Shown here: in pieces, positions 1 to 7,188 of the stretch
How positions within the stretch are numbered: position 1 is the stretch's first letter
Layout: every line of letters starts with the position of its first letter
Assembly (NCBI GenBank): GCA_027021685.1
Contig: JALUTW010000416.1
Location: forward strand, 1 to 26,525
DNA: 26,525 nucleotides
Reading direction: 5' to 3'
DNA from: Chromatiales bacterium
Lineage (GTDB): Bacteria > Pseudomonadota > Gammaproteobacteria > CAMYNG01
Position numbers and translations under genes: made by a program
Notes under the pieces: generated by a model
Told to the model about the DNA's origin: nothing
Database searches by the model: none
Seen by the model: the letters and a program-made list of their open reading frames with translations, nothing else

Positions 1-730
1 GCCAGAACCCGGCGAAGGCGTCGTCGGCATTGATCACGGCGATGCCGTCGGCGGGCAGCGCGGCGTAGAGCTCGCCCTTGGCCCGGGCCACGCCCTCCAC
101 CGAGCCGAAGCCCTCCAGGTGGGCCGGGCCGGCATTGGTCACCAGCCCCAGGCGGGGCTGCGCCAGCTCCGCCAAATACGCGATCTCGCCGGCGTGGTTG
201 GCGCCCATCTCCACCACCGCGAACCGGTGCCCGCCGCCCAGGCGCAGCAGGGTCAGGGGCACGCCGATGTCGTTGTTGAGGTTGCCCCGCGTGGCCAGCA
301 CCGGGCCGCGGCGGGCGAGGATGGCGGCCAGCATTTCCTTCACCGTGGTCTTGCCGTTGGAGCCCGTGATCCCCGCCAGCGGCAGGTCGAAGCGTGCGCG
401 CCAGCCGGCGGCGAGCCGGCCCAGCGCCTGCCGGGTATCCTGCACCCGCAATGCGGGCAGCACGCCGGGCACATCCTGATGAATCATGGCGGCGGCTGCG
501 CCCCGCTCCAGGGCCTGGCGGGCGAAGTCGTGGCCGTCGAAGTTCTCGCCGCGGATGGCGACGAACAGGTTGCCCGGAGCCACGGTGCGGCTGTCGATGC
601 TGACTCCGAACACCGGCACGTCGTCGCCGCGCAGCTCGCCGCCGCACAGCCCGGCCACGTCGTGGAGCGGCAGGCACAGCCCGCTGCGCTCGGGGGTGTC
701 CTGGGCCATGTCCCGGTCTGCCGCCATCAT
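1..730 (-). CDS. murF: MurF, UDP-MurNAc-tripeptide:D-Ala-D-Ala ligase (partial, 3' end off window)
   Basis: MurF adds D-Ala-D-Ala to UDP-MurNAc-tripeptide in the cytoplasm, the last soluble step of peptidoglycan precursor synthesis. About 243 residues are visible and the frame is still open at base 1. The Mur-ligase N-terminal domain covers roughly residues 25-110. It is followed by the ATP-binding P-loop GSNGKTT at about 123-129, then the MGANHAGEI stretch of the central domain and NADD near the edge. GSN rather than GTN in the P-loop is typical of MurF as opposed to MurE. The start is a tandem ATGATG whose first ATG overlaps the murE stop (ATGA), which suggests translational coupling. It follows murE in the mraZ-rsmH-ftsL-ftsI-murE cluster, where murF is expected. 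The C-terminal domain cannot be assessed here. Confidence 0.95.
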   Translation of the reverse strand, partial: MMAADRDMAQDTPERSGLCLPLHDVAGLCGGELRGDDVPVFGVSIDSRTVAPGNLFVAIRGENFDGHDFARQALERGAAAAMIHQDVPGVLPALRVQDTRQALGRLAAGWRARFDLPLAGITGSNGKTTVKEMLAAILARRGPVLATRGNLNNDIGVPLTLLRLGGGHRFAVVEMGANHAGEIAYLAELAQPRLGLVTNAGPAHLEGFGSVEGVARAKGELYAALPADGIAVINADDAFAGFW

Positions 731-2241
731 GCCCCCAGTGCCTTCTCGACCTGGGCGGTGTCGGAAAACGGCCGCCGCTCGCCGCCCACGAGCTGGTAGT
801 CCTCGTGGCCCTTGCCCGCCACCAGCACCACGTCGCCGGGCCGCGCCCCGGCCACGGCGCGGGCGATGGCCCGGGCCCGGTCGCGCTCCACGTAGGCGGC
901 GTCGGGGTCGGCCATGCCGGACTGGATCTCCTCGATGATGGAGACGGGGTCCTCGCCGCGGGGATTGTCGTCGGTGATCACCACGTGATCGGCCAGCCGC
1001 TCGGCGATGGCGCCCATGCGCGGGCGCTTGGCCCGGTCGCGCTCGCCGCCGCAGCCGAACACGCACCACAGGCGCCCGCGGCAGTGGTGGCGCAGGGCCG
1101 CCAGCACGTTGTGCAGGGCGTCGGGCGTGTGGGCGTAGTCCACCACCACCAGCGGCCGGTCGCCGCCACCGAAGCATTCCATGCGCCCGGGCACGCCGCG
1201 CACCCGCCCCAGGCGCTCCAGGGCCTCGGCCAGGGGCAGGCCGGCCAGGAGCAGGACCCCCAGCGCGGCCAGCAGGTTGGCGGCGTTGAACCGGCCCAGC
1301 AGGGGCGAGGCCAGGGTGCCGGTGCCCCAGGCGGTGTCCACCTCCAGCCGCAGGCCGGTCTCGTCCGCCTGCAGGCCGTGGCCGTAGAGGGTGGGCAGCG
1401 CCGCCTCGGTGCTGAGGCCGTAGGTCACCGGCTCCACGCCCGGCGGCAGCATGCACAGCAGGCGGCGGCCGAAGGGATCGTCGGTGTTGACCACCGCATA
1501 GCGCAGGCCGGGAACGCGGAACAGGCGCCCCTTGGCCGCCTGATAGGCCGCCATGTCGCCGTGGTAGTCCAGGTGGTCGTGGGTGAGGTTGGTGAGCACC
1601 GCGCAGTCGAAGCGCACCCCGGCGGTGCGGTCCTGGTCCAGGGCGTGGGAGGAGACCTCCATGGCCACCGCCCGCGCACCGGCCTCGCGCATCTGCGCCA
1701 GCCACCGGTGCAGGGTCACGGGATCCGGCGTGGTATGGCCGCTGGCCTCCAGCGCCGGCGGCAACCCGTGGCCCAGGGTGCCCACCACCCCGCAGGCGCC
1801 CTCGCCCATGGCGGCGCTGACGAGCTGGGTGACGGTGGTCTTGCCGTTGGTGCCCGTGACCCCGGCCACAAACAGGTCCGCCGAAGGCCGGCCGTAGAAG
1901 TGGTCGGCCAGCAGCCCGGCGCGGGCCGAGAGGCCGGCCACCGGCACCAGCGGCACCCGGCGCCCGTCCGGGGCCTGGCGCCAGGCCAGCCCGGCCGCCG
2001 CCGGCGCCGCCTCGTCGGTCTCCCACAGCACCGCCGCGGCGCCTGCGGCGATGGCGGCATCGGCATACTCCATGCCGTGGCTGCGGCGCCCGGCCAGGGC
2101 CAGGAACACGTCGCCGGGCCGCACCCGGCGGCTGTCCAGGGCCAGGCCGGAAACCGCAATGGCGGGCAGCTCGGCCGGCGCCCCGCCCAGCGCCGCCAGC
2201 AGGTGGGACAGGGTGAAGTCCTGCGCGGGTGCGGCCATCAT
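727..2241 (-). CDS. murE: MurE, UDP-MurNAc-Ala-Glu:meso-diaminopimelate ligase
   Basis: The 504-residue protein adds the third stem-peptide amino acid to UDP-MurNAc-L-Ala-D-Glu in the cytoplasm, using ATP. The length is normal for the family. Visible features are the N-terminal Mur domain with LDSRRVRPGDVF near 35-47, the P-loop GTNGKTT at about 130-136, the central-domain ATP/Mg segment including THDHLDYHG, and the C-terminal motif DNPR at about 425-428. DNPR is the known signature of MurE enzymes that use meso-diaminopimelate rather than lysine, so this cell wall is inferred to be of the Gram-negative DAP type. The start is ATGATG with the first ATG overlapping the ftsI stop; the second ATG is an equally possible start. 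The 3' end overlaps murF by 4 nt. Confidence 0.97.
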   Translation of the reverse strand: MMAAPAQDFTLSHLLAALGGAPAELPAIAVSGLALDSRRVRPGDVFLALAGRRSHGMEYADAAIAAGAAAVLWETDEAAPAAAGLAWRQAPDGRRVPLVPVAGLSARAGLLADHFYGRPSADLFVAGVTGTNGKTTVTQLVSAAMGEGACGVVGTLGHGLPPALEASGHTTPDPVTLHRWLAQMREAGARAVAMEVSSHALDQDRTAGVRFDCAVLTNLTHDHLDYHGDMAAYQAAKGRLFRVPGLRYAVVNTDDPFGRRLLCMLPPGVEPVTYGLSTEAALPTLYGHGLQADETGLRLEVDTAWGTGTLASPLLGRFNAANLLAALGVLLLAGLPLAEALERLGRVRGVPGRMECFGGGDRPLVVVDYAHTPDALHNVLAALRHHCRGRLWCVFGCGGERDRAKRPRMGAIAERLADHVVITDDNPRGEDPVSIIEEIQSGMADPDAAYVERDRARAIARAVAGARPGDVVLVAGKGHEDYQLVGGERRPFSDTAQVEKALGA

Positions 2242-3947
2242 GCCCCGCCCTCCACCCGGGCCAGCAGCCGGGAGCGCGGCAGCACGCCGTCCGGCGGGAC
2301 CTCCAGCAGGCGCAGTGCCCCTTGCATCACGCGCCGGAACACGGGCGCCGCCACTTCGCCGCCGTAGTAGGCCTCGCCCCGGGGATCGTCCACCGTGACC
2401 ACCATCACCAGGCGCGGATCCGACACCGGCGCGATGCCCACGAACACCGCCAGGTAGGCGTCCTCGGCATAGCCGCCGGCGCCGGCCTTCTTCACCGTGC
2501 CGGTCTTGCCCGCCACCCGGTAACCGGGCACCGCCGCCTTGGCCGCGGTCCCCTCGCGCGAGACCACTCCCTCCAGCATGGCCAGCACCCGCTGCGCGGT
2601 GCGCCGGCTCACCACCTGCCGGGTCGCCGGCGGCGACTCCAGGCGCAGCAGGCTCGCCGGCACCAGGCGCCCGCCGTTGGCGAACACGGTGTAGGCCTGG
2701 GCGAGCTGCAGGGCGGTGACCGAGGTGCCGTAGCCGAAGGCCAGGGCGGCGCGCTCGAAGCCGCGCCAGTGGCGGTAATGGGCCAGGCGGCCGGCGGCCT
2801 CGCCGGGGAACCCCACCGCCGTGACCTGGCCGAAGCCGGCGCGGTCCAGCACCCGCCAGAAGGCCTCGGGCGGGGTGGCCAGGGCGATGCGGGCAGCCCC
2901 CACGTTGGAGGACTTGCGGATGATGGTGGCCACGTCGATGGCCCCGTAGTTGCGCACATCGCGCACGGTGTTGCGCCCCACCCTGAGCAGGCCGGGCGCG
3001 GTGTCGATGACGGTGCGGGGCGAGACCACGCGCCGCTCCAGGGCGGCGGCGACGGTGAAGGGCTTGATGGCGGAACCGGGCTCGAACACGTCGGTCACCG
3101 CCCGGTTGCGGTACCGCCCGGGCCGGATCTGGCTGCGGTCGTTGGGATTGAAGCCGGGCTGGTTGGCCATGGCCAGCACCTCGCCGGTGCGCGCATCCAG
3201 GATCACGGCCGAGCCGCCGCGGGCCCGGTGGCGCAGCACCGCCCGCTTGAGCTCGCGGTAGGCCAGGTACTGGAGGCGCCGGTCCATGGCCAGGATCACG
3301 TCGCGCCCGGGCCGCGGGGCCTGGATGAGTTCCACGTCCTTGATCACGTGGCCCTTGCGGTCGCGCACCACCCGCTTGCGCCCGGGGCGGGCGCGCAGGA
3401 TTTCCTCCAGGGCCAGCTCCAGCCCCTCCTGGCCGCGATCGTCCACGTCGGTGAACCCCAGCACGTGGGCCGCCACCTCGCCGGCGGGATAGTAGCGGCG
3501 GTACTCCCGCAGCAGCCCCACCCCGGGCAGGCCCAGCGCCCGCACCCGCCGCGCCACCGCCGGGGTCACCTGGCGCCGCAGGTACACGAACTCGCGCCCG
3601 CGGCGGGCCGTCACGCGCCGGGCCAGGGCCGCCGGCTTAAGCCCCAGGGCCCGGGCCAGCTCCGGCCAGCGGTGGCGCGCCCCCATGAGTTCGGCGGGGT
3701 TGGCCCAGACCGAGTCCACCGGGGTGCTGATGGCCAGGGGCTGGCCATGGCGGTCCAGGATCCGGCCGCGGTGGGCGGCCAGGGGCACCACCCGCACCGC
3801 GCGGGCGTCGCCCTCGCGCTTGAGCCGGTCCTGCTGCAGGACCTGGAGCTGGAAGGCGCGGCCCGCCAGCACCAGCGCCGCCAGGCCGAACAACGCCACC
3901 ACCGTCCCCAGGCGCAGGCGCGAGAACTGGCCGGCAGGCTCACTCAT
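2238..3947 (-). CDS. ftsI: FtsI (PBP3), septal peptidoglycan transpeptidase
   Basis: This is a class B penicillin-binding protein of 569 residues that cross-links septal peptidoglycan as part of the divisome. It has a short cytoplasmic N-terminus, one membrane helix at about 14-32, a periplasmic PBP-dimer domain (about 55-205, including RGRILDRHG) and the transpeptidase domain. All three active-site motifs are present: SAIK with the nucleophile at Ser292, SSN at 346-348, and KTG at 481-483. The start codon lies inside the end of ftsL, an 8-nt overlap reading ATGAGTGA, so the two are probably translationally coupled. The C-terminus overlaps murE by 4 nt. It has no long C-terminal extension of the kind found in some PBP2/PBP3 proteins, and nothing looks broken. 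Confidence 0.97.
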   Translation of the reverse strand: MSEPAGQFSRLRLGTVVALFGLAALVLAGRAFQLQVLQQDRLKREGDARAVRVVPLAAHRGRILDRHGQPLAISTPVDSVWANPAELMGARHRWPELARALGLKPAALARRVTARRGREFVYLRRQVTPAVARRVRALGLPGVGLLREYRRYYPAGEVAAHVLGFTDVDDRGQEGLELALEEILRARPGRKRVVRDRKGHVIKDVELIQAPRPGRDVILAMDRRLQYLAYRELKRAVLRHRARGGSAVILDARTGEVLAMANQPGFNPNDRSQIRPGRYRNRAVTDVFEPGSAIKPFTVAAALERRVVSPRTVIDTAPGLLRVGRNTVRDVRNYGAIDVATIIRKSSNVGAARIALATPPEAFWRVLDRAGFGQVTAVGFPGEAAGRLAHYRHWRGFERAALAFGYGTSVTALQLAQAYTVFANGGRLVPASLLRLESPPATRQVVSRRTAQRVLAMLEGVVSREGTAAKAAVPGYRVAGKTGTVKKAGAGGYAEDAYLAVFVGIAPVSDPRLVMVVTVDDPRGEAYYGGEVAAPVFRRVMQGALRLLEVPPDGVLPRSRLLARVEGGA

Positions 3948-4209
3948 CGCGGATCACCACCATGTCTTCCGGCCGGGGCGCCACCAGCCCCAGCCGCTTG
4001 CGCGCCACGCGCTCGATGCGGTTGTGGCTGCCCCAGGTGCTCTCCTCCAGCTGCAGCTGGCCCCAGCGCACGTCGAGCGCGTCGCGCTCCTGTTCCAGGG
4101 CCTGCAGGGTCACGAACAGGCTGCGGTGGCGGTGGCGGGTATGCACCACCGCCACCGCCGAGATCAGCACGGCCAGCGCCAGGACCGCGGTGAGCACGCG
4201 CATGTTCAT
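3940..4209 (-). CDS. ftsL: FtsL, short divisome membrane protein
   Basis: The 89-residue bitopic protein acts in the FtsQLB divisome subcomplex. One membrane helix lies at about 4-23, with almost no cytoplasmic tail. A basic patch (HTRHRHR) follows, then a heptad-like coiled coil rich in Leu, Glu and Gln at about 32-60. The segment around IERVARKRLGLVAP is typical of FtsL. It is shorter than the E. coli protein (121 residues), mainly at the N-terminus, as in many other gammaproteobacteria. The start is immediately downstream of the rsmH stop; a second in-frame ATG two codons later is also possible. The identity rests on position between rsmH and ftsI as well as on the topology, because FtsL sequences diverge strongly. 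Confidence 0.9.
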   Translation of the reverse strand: MNMRVLTAVLALAVLISAVAVVHTRHRHRSLFVTLQALEQERDALDVRWGQLQLEESTWGSHNRIERVARKRLGLVAPRPEDMVVIRDE

Positions 4210-5139
4210 TCACAGCTTCTCCGCGACCCGCAGCACCGCGCTGCGCGCGCGCGGGTTGCGGGCCACCTCCTCGGGCCGGGGCCGGCGGGCCCTGCCCACG
4301 GGCCGCAGGCGCGGCTGCAGGTGGACGTGGGTCACGGGCAGGTCGGGCGGGTGCCGGTCGCCCCGCGACTGCTCGCGGATGAAGCGCTTGATGATGCGGT
4401 CCTCCAGCGAGTGGAAGCTGATGACCACCAGCCGTCCGCCGGGACGCAGCAGGTCCAGCATCTCGGGCAGCGCCGCCTTCAGCTCCTCCAGCTCGCCGTT
4501 GATGAAGATGCGGATGGCCTGGAAGCTGCGGGTGGCCGGATCCCTGCCCGGCTCGCGCGAGGGATTGGCCGCCGCCACCACCGCCGCGAGCTGGCGCGTG
4601 GTCTCGATGGGCCGTTCCCGGCGGGCGGCGACGATGGCCCGGGCGATGCGCCGGGCATGGCGCTCTTCGCCGTATTCCTTCAATACCCGGGCGATCTCGT
4701 CTTCACCGGCGCGCGCCAGCCACCGGGCGGCGCTTTCACCGGCGGTGGGGTCCATGCGCATGTCCAGGGGACCTTCCTCGCGGAAACTGAACCCGCGCGC
4801 CGGGTCCTCGAGCTGGGGCGAGGACACCCCGAGGTCCAGCAGGATGCCGTCCACGCGGCCCAGCCAGCCCAGGCGGCGGACCTCCTCGCCCATGCGGCGG
4901 AAGGAGCCGTGGCGGATCACCACCCGGGGATCGCGCCCCCACTGGCGCCGGGCACTGTCCACCGCCGCCGGGTCCCGGTCCATCACCAGCAGGCGGCCAT
5001 CCCCGCCCAGCCGGTCCAGGATGGCCCGGGCATGGCCGCCGCGGCCGAAGGTGCCGTCGGCGTAGCATCCGCCGGGGCGCACCGCCAGGCCCTCCAGGAC
5101 CTCCTCCAGCATCACCGGGATGTGCGCCGCCTGGTTCAT
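4210..5139 (-). CDS. rsmH: RsmH (MraW), 16S rRNA N4-methyltransferase of C1402
   Basis: RsmH uses S-adenosylmethionine to methylate N4 of the cytidine at 16S rRNA position 1402 in the decoding centre. The 309-residue length matches the family. Family signatures are HIPVMLEEVLEGL at the N-terminus, the SAM-binding glycine loop DGTFGRGGHA at about 29-38, LLDLGVSSPQLE, and the C-terminal ISFHSLEDRI motif followed by a basic rRNA-binding tail. It sits directly between mraZ (7 nt upstream) and ftsL (adjacent), the standard position in the division and cell-wall cluster. RsmI, encoded at 6258-7118, modifies the 2'-O of the same nucleotide, so both enzymes for this one base are encoded within 3 kb. 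Confidence 0.97.
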   Translation of the reverse strand: MNQAAHIPVMLEEVLEGLAVRPGGCYADGTFGRGGHARAILDRLGGDGRLLVMDRDPAAVDSARRQWGRDPRVVIRHGSFRRMGEEVRRLGWLGRVDGILLDLGVSSPQLEDPARGFSFREEGPLDMRMDPTAGESAARWLARAGEDEIARVLKEYGEERHARRIARAIVAARRERPIETTRQLAAVVAAANPSREPGRDPATRSFQAIRIFINGELEELKAALPEMLDLLRPGGRLVVISFHSLEDRIIKRFIREQSRGDRHPPDLPVTHVHLQPRLRPVGRARRPRPEEVARNPRARSAVLRVAEKL

Positions 5140-5146
5140 GGCCGCC

Positions 5147-5602
5147 TCACAGGATGAGCCTGCCCAGATCCTCGGACAGATCCAGGTCTTCCCCGCCGGA
5201 CTGCGCCAGCCACTCGTCGCGGCGCGTGTTCCACAGTTCCTCGTCCCACAGCTCGAACTTGTTGCCCTGGCCGATGAGCACCACCCGCTTGTCCAGGCCG
5301 GCGAAGCTGCGCAGTTCCGGGGACAGGCGGATGCGGCCGTGGGTGTCCAGCTCGGCGTCGGTGGCGTGGCCGATGAGCAGCCGCTGCAGGCGCCGCGCCT
5401 GGGGGTTGAGCCCGGGCAGGCGCACCAGCCGGCGCTCGATTTCTTCCCACTCGGGCAGGGGATAGATCAGGAGACAGCGGTCGCGGTCGACAGTGACCAT
5501 TAACTTCCCGTCGCAGATCTCCAGCAGGCGATCGCGGTACTTGGCCGGCATGGCCATGCGCCCCTTGGCGTCCAGGTTCAGTGTGCTGACCCCGCGAAAC
5601 AA
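5147..5602 (-). CDS. mraZ: MraZ, DNA-binding regulator of the division cluster (TTG start)
   Basis: MraZ is an AbrB-like ring-forming transcription factor that represses its own division/cell-wall operon. Starting at the TTG at 5602 gives 151 residues beginning (M)FRGVSTLNLDAKGRMAMP, which matches the usual MraZ start and length (E. coli 152). Two SpoVT/AbrB-type halves are visible, each with a DAKGR or DTHGRI/LSPEL-type motif. An in-frame ATG at 5662 would add 20 residues, but that codon lies inside the -10 box of the promoter, so it cannot be the start of a transcript from there. A purine-rich ribosome site (GAGGGGG, 5609-5615) sits 6 nt before the TTG. The stop is 7 nt before rsmH. Confidence 0.93.
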   Translation of the reverse strand: MFRGVSTLNLDAKGRMAMPAKYRDRLLEICDGKLMVTVDRDRCLLIYPLPEWEEIERRLVRLPGLNPQARRLQRLLIGHATDAELDTHGRIRLSPELRSFAGLDKRVVLIGQGNKFELWDEELWNTRRDEWLAQSGGEDLDLSEDLGRLIL

Positions 5603-5608
5603 ATGGCG

Positions 5609-5615
5609 CCCCCTC
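5609..5615 (-). promoter_or_regulatory. Ribosome binding site deciding the mraZ start
   Basis: The minus strand reads GAGGGGG here, 6 nt upstream of the TTG at 5602-5600. The spacing is ideal for that TTG, and the upstream in-frame ATG at 5662 has no comparable site. This supports annotating mraZ from the rare TTG codon. Confidence 0.75.
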
Positions 5616-5627
5616 GTGCCCCGGTGA

Positions 5628-5652
5628 TCCCCAAAATCCCACAATCTCCCAC
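5628..5652 (-). promoter_or_regulatory. Putative MraZ operator: three repeats at 10-bp period
   Basis: On the minus strand GTGGG occurs at 5652-5648 and again at 5642-5638. A degenerate third copy, GGGGA, follows at 5632-5628, so all three start exactly 10 bp apart. MraZ proteins are known to bind TGGGN direct repeats separated by about 5 nt in the leader of their own operon. The location just downstream of the predicted transcription start fits autorepression. The repeats are seen directly; binding is inferred. Confidence 0.75.
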
Positions 5653-5660
5653 TTCGATAC

Positions 5661-5690
5661 ACTATAGGAAGCGCCCGGCCGCACTGTCAA
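5661..5690 (-). promoter_or_regulatory. Predicted sigma70 promoter of the mraZ-murF operon
   Basis: On the minus strand a perfect -35 TTGACA (5690-5685) is separated by 18 bp from a -10 TATAGT (5666-5661). The predicted start is near 5654, giving a leader of about 50 nt before the TTG of mraZ that contains the MraZ-like repeats. This is among the clearest promoters in the window. Confidence 0.8.
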
Positions 5691-5759
5691 GCAAACCGGC
5701 TCACAAAAGCAGGTGAATTTTTCCGTGTTCACAGTAACTTACGACGGGTGGCCGGGAGT

Positions 5760-5785
5760 GGATCGCGCCCGCGGGGGCCCGATCC
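5760..5785. other. GC-rich hairpin between rnpB and the mraZ promoter
   Basis: A 26-nt imperfect palindrome: GGATCG pairs with CGATCC and GCCC with GGGC, separated by a single C-C mismatch, with a 4-nt loop. It lies about 65 nt beyond the 3' end of rnpB and upstream of the mraZ promoter. It could stop transcription leaving rnpB, but no U-run follows on either strand, so it is not a classical intrinsic terminator. Confidence 0.3.
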
Positions 5786-5851
5786 CGAAAAGTCAAACCG
5801 CGCTGAAAACAACAGGTTGCAGAGGGTTATTAATGCGGAATATCAAGAAGA

Positions 5852-6218
5852 TGAAAGCGGGAGCCGGCCTGTAAGCCGGGTTCTGTCGGGGACAGCCATT
5901 CATCTGGGACGCGCGTCGCCGCGCGCCTCTAGCGACCTACCCGGACCCGGTGCGGGCCACACCATGGGGTCCCTATTTGGTCTTGCTCCGGGTGGGGTTT
6001 ACCGTGCCGCCGCGTGTTGCCACCGGCGCGGTGCGCTCTTACCGCACCTTTTCACCCTTGCCTGATCCCCGCCCGAAGGCGGGGCCATCGGCGGTCTGTT
6101 TTCTGTGGCACTTTCCGTCGGCTCGCGCCGCCCAGGCGTTACCTGGCACCCTGCCCTGCGGAGCCCGGACTTTCCTCCCCGCCAGCACGTGGCGGAGCGG
6201 CTGTCCGGCCGGCTCCCG
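5852..6218 (-). ncRNA. rnpB: RNase P RNA (rnpB), bacterial class A
   Basis: This is the catalytic RNA of ribonuclease P, which removes 5' leaders from tRNA precursors. The minus strand carries the conserved core in the right order: GAGGAAAGTCCGGGCTC near the 5' end, GGCAGGGTGCCAGGTAACGC, then GGTGCGGTAAGAGCGCACC, GGCACGGTAAACCCCACC, the CAAATAGGG / GGGTAGG segment, and AGATGAATGGCTGTC with GACAGAACCCGGCTTA at the 3' end. The ends pair: GGGAGCCGGCC at 6217-6207 with GGCCGGCTCCC at 5869-5859 forms helix P1. The overall length of about 367 nt is close to E. coli (377). The 5' end fits the -10 box just upstream; the exact 3' end is uncertain by a few bases. Open reading frames crossing this interval are spurious. 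Confidence 0.97.
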
Positions 6219-6224
6219 CGAACC

Positions 6225-6230
6225 ATTATA
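6225..6230 (-). promoter_or_regulatory. -10 box of the rnpB promoter
   Basis: The minus strand reads a perfect TATAAT here. Transcription would start about 7 nt on, near 6218, exactly where the P1 helix of the RNA begins. No strong -35 is visible in the G+C-rich sequence upstream, which overlaps the end of rsmI. Confidence 0.75.
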
Positions 6231-6257
6231 TGGCACCGGCGGCCGGGCGCGATGCCT

Positions 6258-7118
6258 TCATTGGCCGCCGCCTTCCTCCGAGACGAGGAACCGGTAGAAA
6301 AGTTTCCGCGGCCGGCCGGTGATTTCCGCCGCCAGCGCCGCCGCGCGGGCGGGCGGCAGCTCCCGCGCCAGCCCCCGGGCCAGGCGCCGGGCGGCTTCGT
6401 CCAGGCCCGCGGTCCCGGACGGCGGGGCTGGCGCCCCCTCCACCACCAGCACCATCTCGCCCCGGCGCTGCTCCGGGTCCGCCGCCACCCGCCGGGCCAG
6501 CTCGCCCAGGGACGCGCACAGCAGCGTCTCGTGGACCTTGGTGAGTTCCCGCGCCAGCATGGCCCGGCGCTCCCGGCCCAGGATGGCGCACAGGTCCTCC
6601 AGGGCCGCCCCGATGCGGTGGGGCGCCTCGAAGAACACCAGGGTCCGCGGCTCCTCCCGCAGCGATTCCAGCAGGCCGCGGCGGGCCGCGGCCCGGGCCG
6701 GCAGGAAGCCCTCGAAGGCGAACCGGTGCACCGGCAGGGGCGCCACCGACAGCGCCGCCATGAGGGCGCTGGGACCGGGCACCGGCACCACCGCCAGCCC
6801 CGCCTCGTGCGCCATGCGCACCAGCAGGTGCCCGGGATCGCTGACCAGGGGGGTGCCGGCATCGCTCACCAGCGCCACCGCCGCGCCGTCCCGCATCCGC
6901 TCCACCAGCCGCCCGCACACCTGGCGCTCGTTGTGCTCGTGCAGCGCGGTGGCGGGGGTGCCGATGCCGAAGCGGGCCAGCAGCCGGCGGGTGTGGCGCG
7001 TGTCCTCGGCGGCGATGAGGTCCACCGCGCCCAGCACCTCCAGCGCCCGCCGGGTGATGTCGTCCAGATTGCCGATGGGCGTGGCGACGACGTAGAGTGT
7101 GCCCGGCGCGATTGACAC
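6258..7118 (-). CDS. rsmI: RsmI, 16S rRNA 2'-O-methyltransferase of C1402
   Basis: RsmI methylates the ribose 2'-O of 16S rRNA C1402 with S-adenosylmethionine. The protein is 286 residues, the same length as in E. coli, and shows the tetrapyrrole-methylase (SPOUT-like) family blocks LYVVATPIGNLDDITRRAL at the N-terminus, AEDTRHTRRLL near 37-47, and the SAM-pocket motif LVSDAGTPLVSDPG near 83-96. The start is GTG at 7118, preceded by AGGGGGA on the minus strand. The gene diverges from lpoA, and the lpoA promoter -35 overlaps its first codons. The 3' end runs into the rnpB promoter. The rsmI / lpoA divergent arrangement is common in gammaproteobacteria. Confidence 0.97.
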   Translation of the reverse strand: MSIAPGTLYVVATPIGNLDDITRRALEVLGAVDLIAAEDTRHTRRLLARFGIGTPATALHEHNERQVCGRLVERMRDGAAVALVSDAGTPLVSDPGHLLVRMAHEAGLAVVPVPGPSALMAALSVAPLPVHRFAFEGFLPARAAARRGLLESLREEPRTLVFFEAPHRIGAALEDLCAILGRERRAMLARELTKVHETLLCASLGELARRVAADPEQRRGEMVLVVEGAPAPPSGTAGLDEAARRLARGLARELPPARAAALAAEITGRPRKLFYRFLVSEEGGGQ

Positions 7119-7140
7119 CCGTTTTCCCCCTGCCGATACT
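7112..7140 (+). promoter_or_regulatory. Predicted sigma70 promoter of lpoA-yraN-gmhA
   Basis: A perfect -35 TTGACA (7112-7117), a 17-bp spacer and a -10 GATACT (7135-7140, 4 of 6 matches) predict a start near 7147. The -35 box overlaps the GTG start region of the divergent rsmI. Transcripts from here exclude the upstream in-frame ATG at 7099 as the lpoA start. Confidence 0.7.
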
Positions 7141-7188
7141 GTGGGCCGTTTTTTACCGCGGCTGCGCCGCCTGCGACCACTTCATTCC

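Noticed and set aside
2229..4193. A 654-residue plus-strand open frame
   Set aside because: It lies wholly opposite murE/ftsI/ftsL, its translation is low-complexity His/Gly/Gln/Ala-rich sequence typical of the antisense of high-GC genes, and it has no domain. Similar antisense frames at 805-2367, 3685-5157, 7228-9075, 13951-15258, 18139-19365, 19188-20681, 21057-22442 and 25154-26518 were rejected for the same reason.
5603..5662. ATG at 5662 as the mraZ start
   Set aside because: The codon is within the -10 box of the promoter, and the extra 20 residues have no counterpart in MraZ proteins.
5748..6297. Short open frames on both strands across 5748-6297
   Set aside because: This interval encodes RNase P RNA with matching terminal helix and conserved core; the frames have no protein signature.
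7099..7188. ATG at 7099 as the lpoA start
   Set aside because: It is upstream of the predicted transcription start, overlaps rsmI, and would put 30 residues in front of a complete lipoprotein signal.
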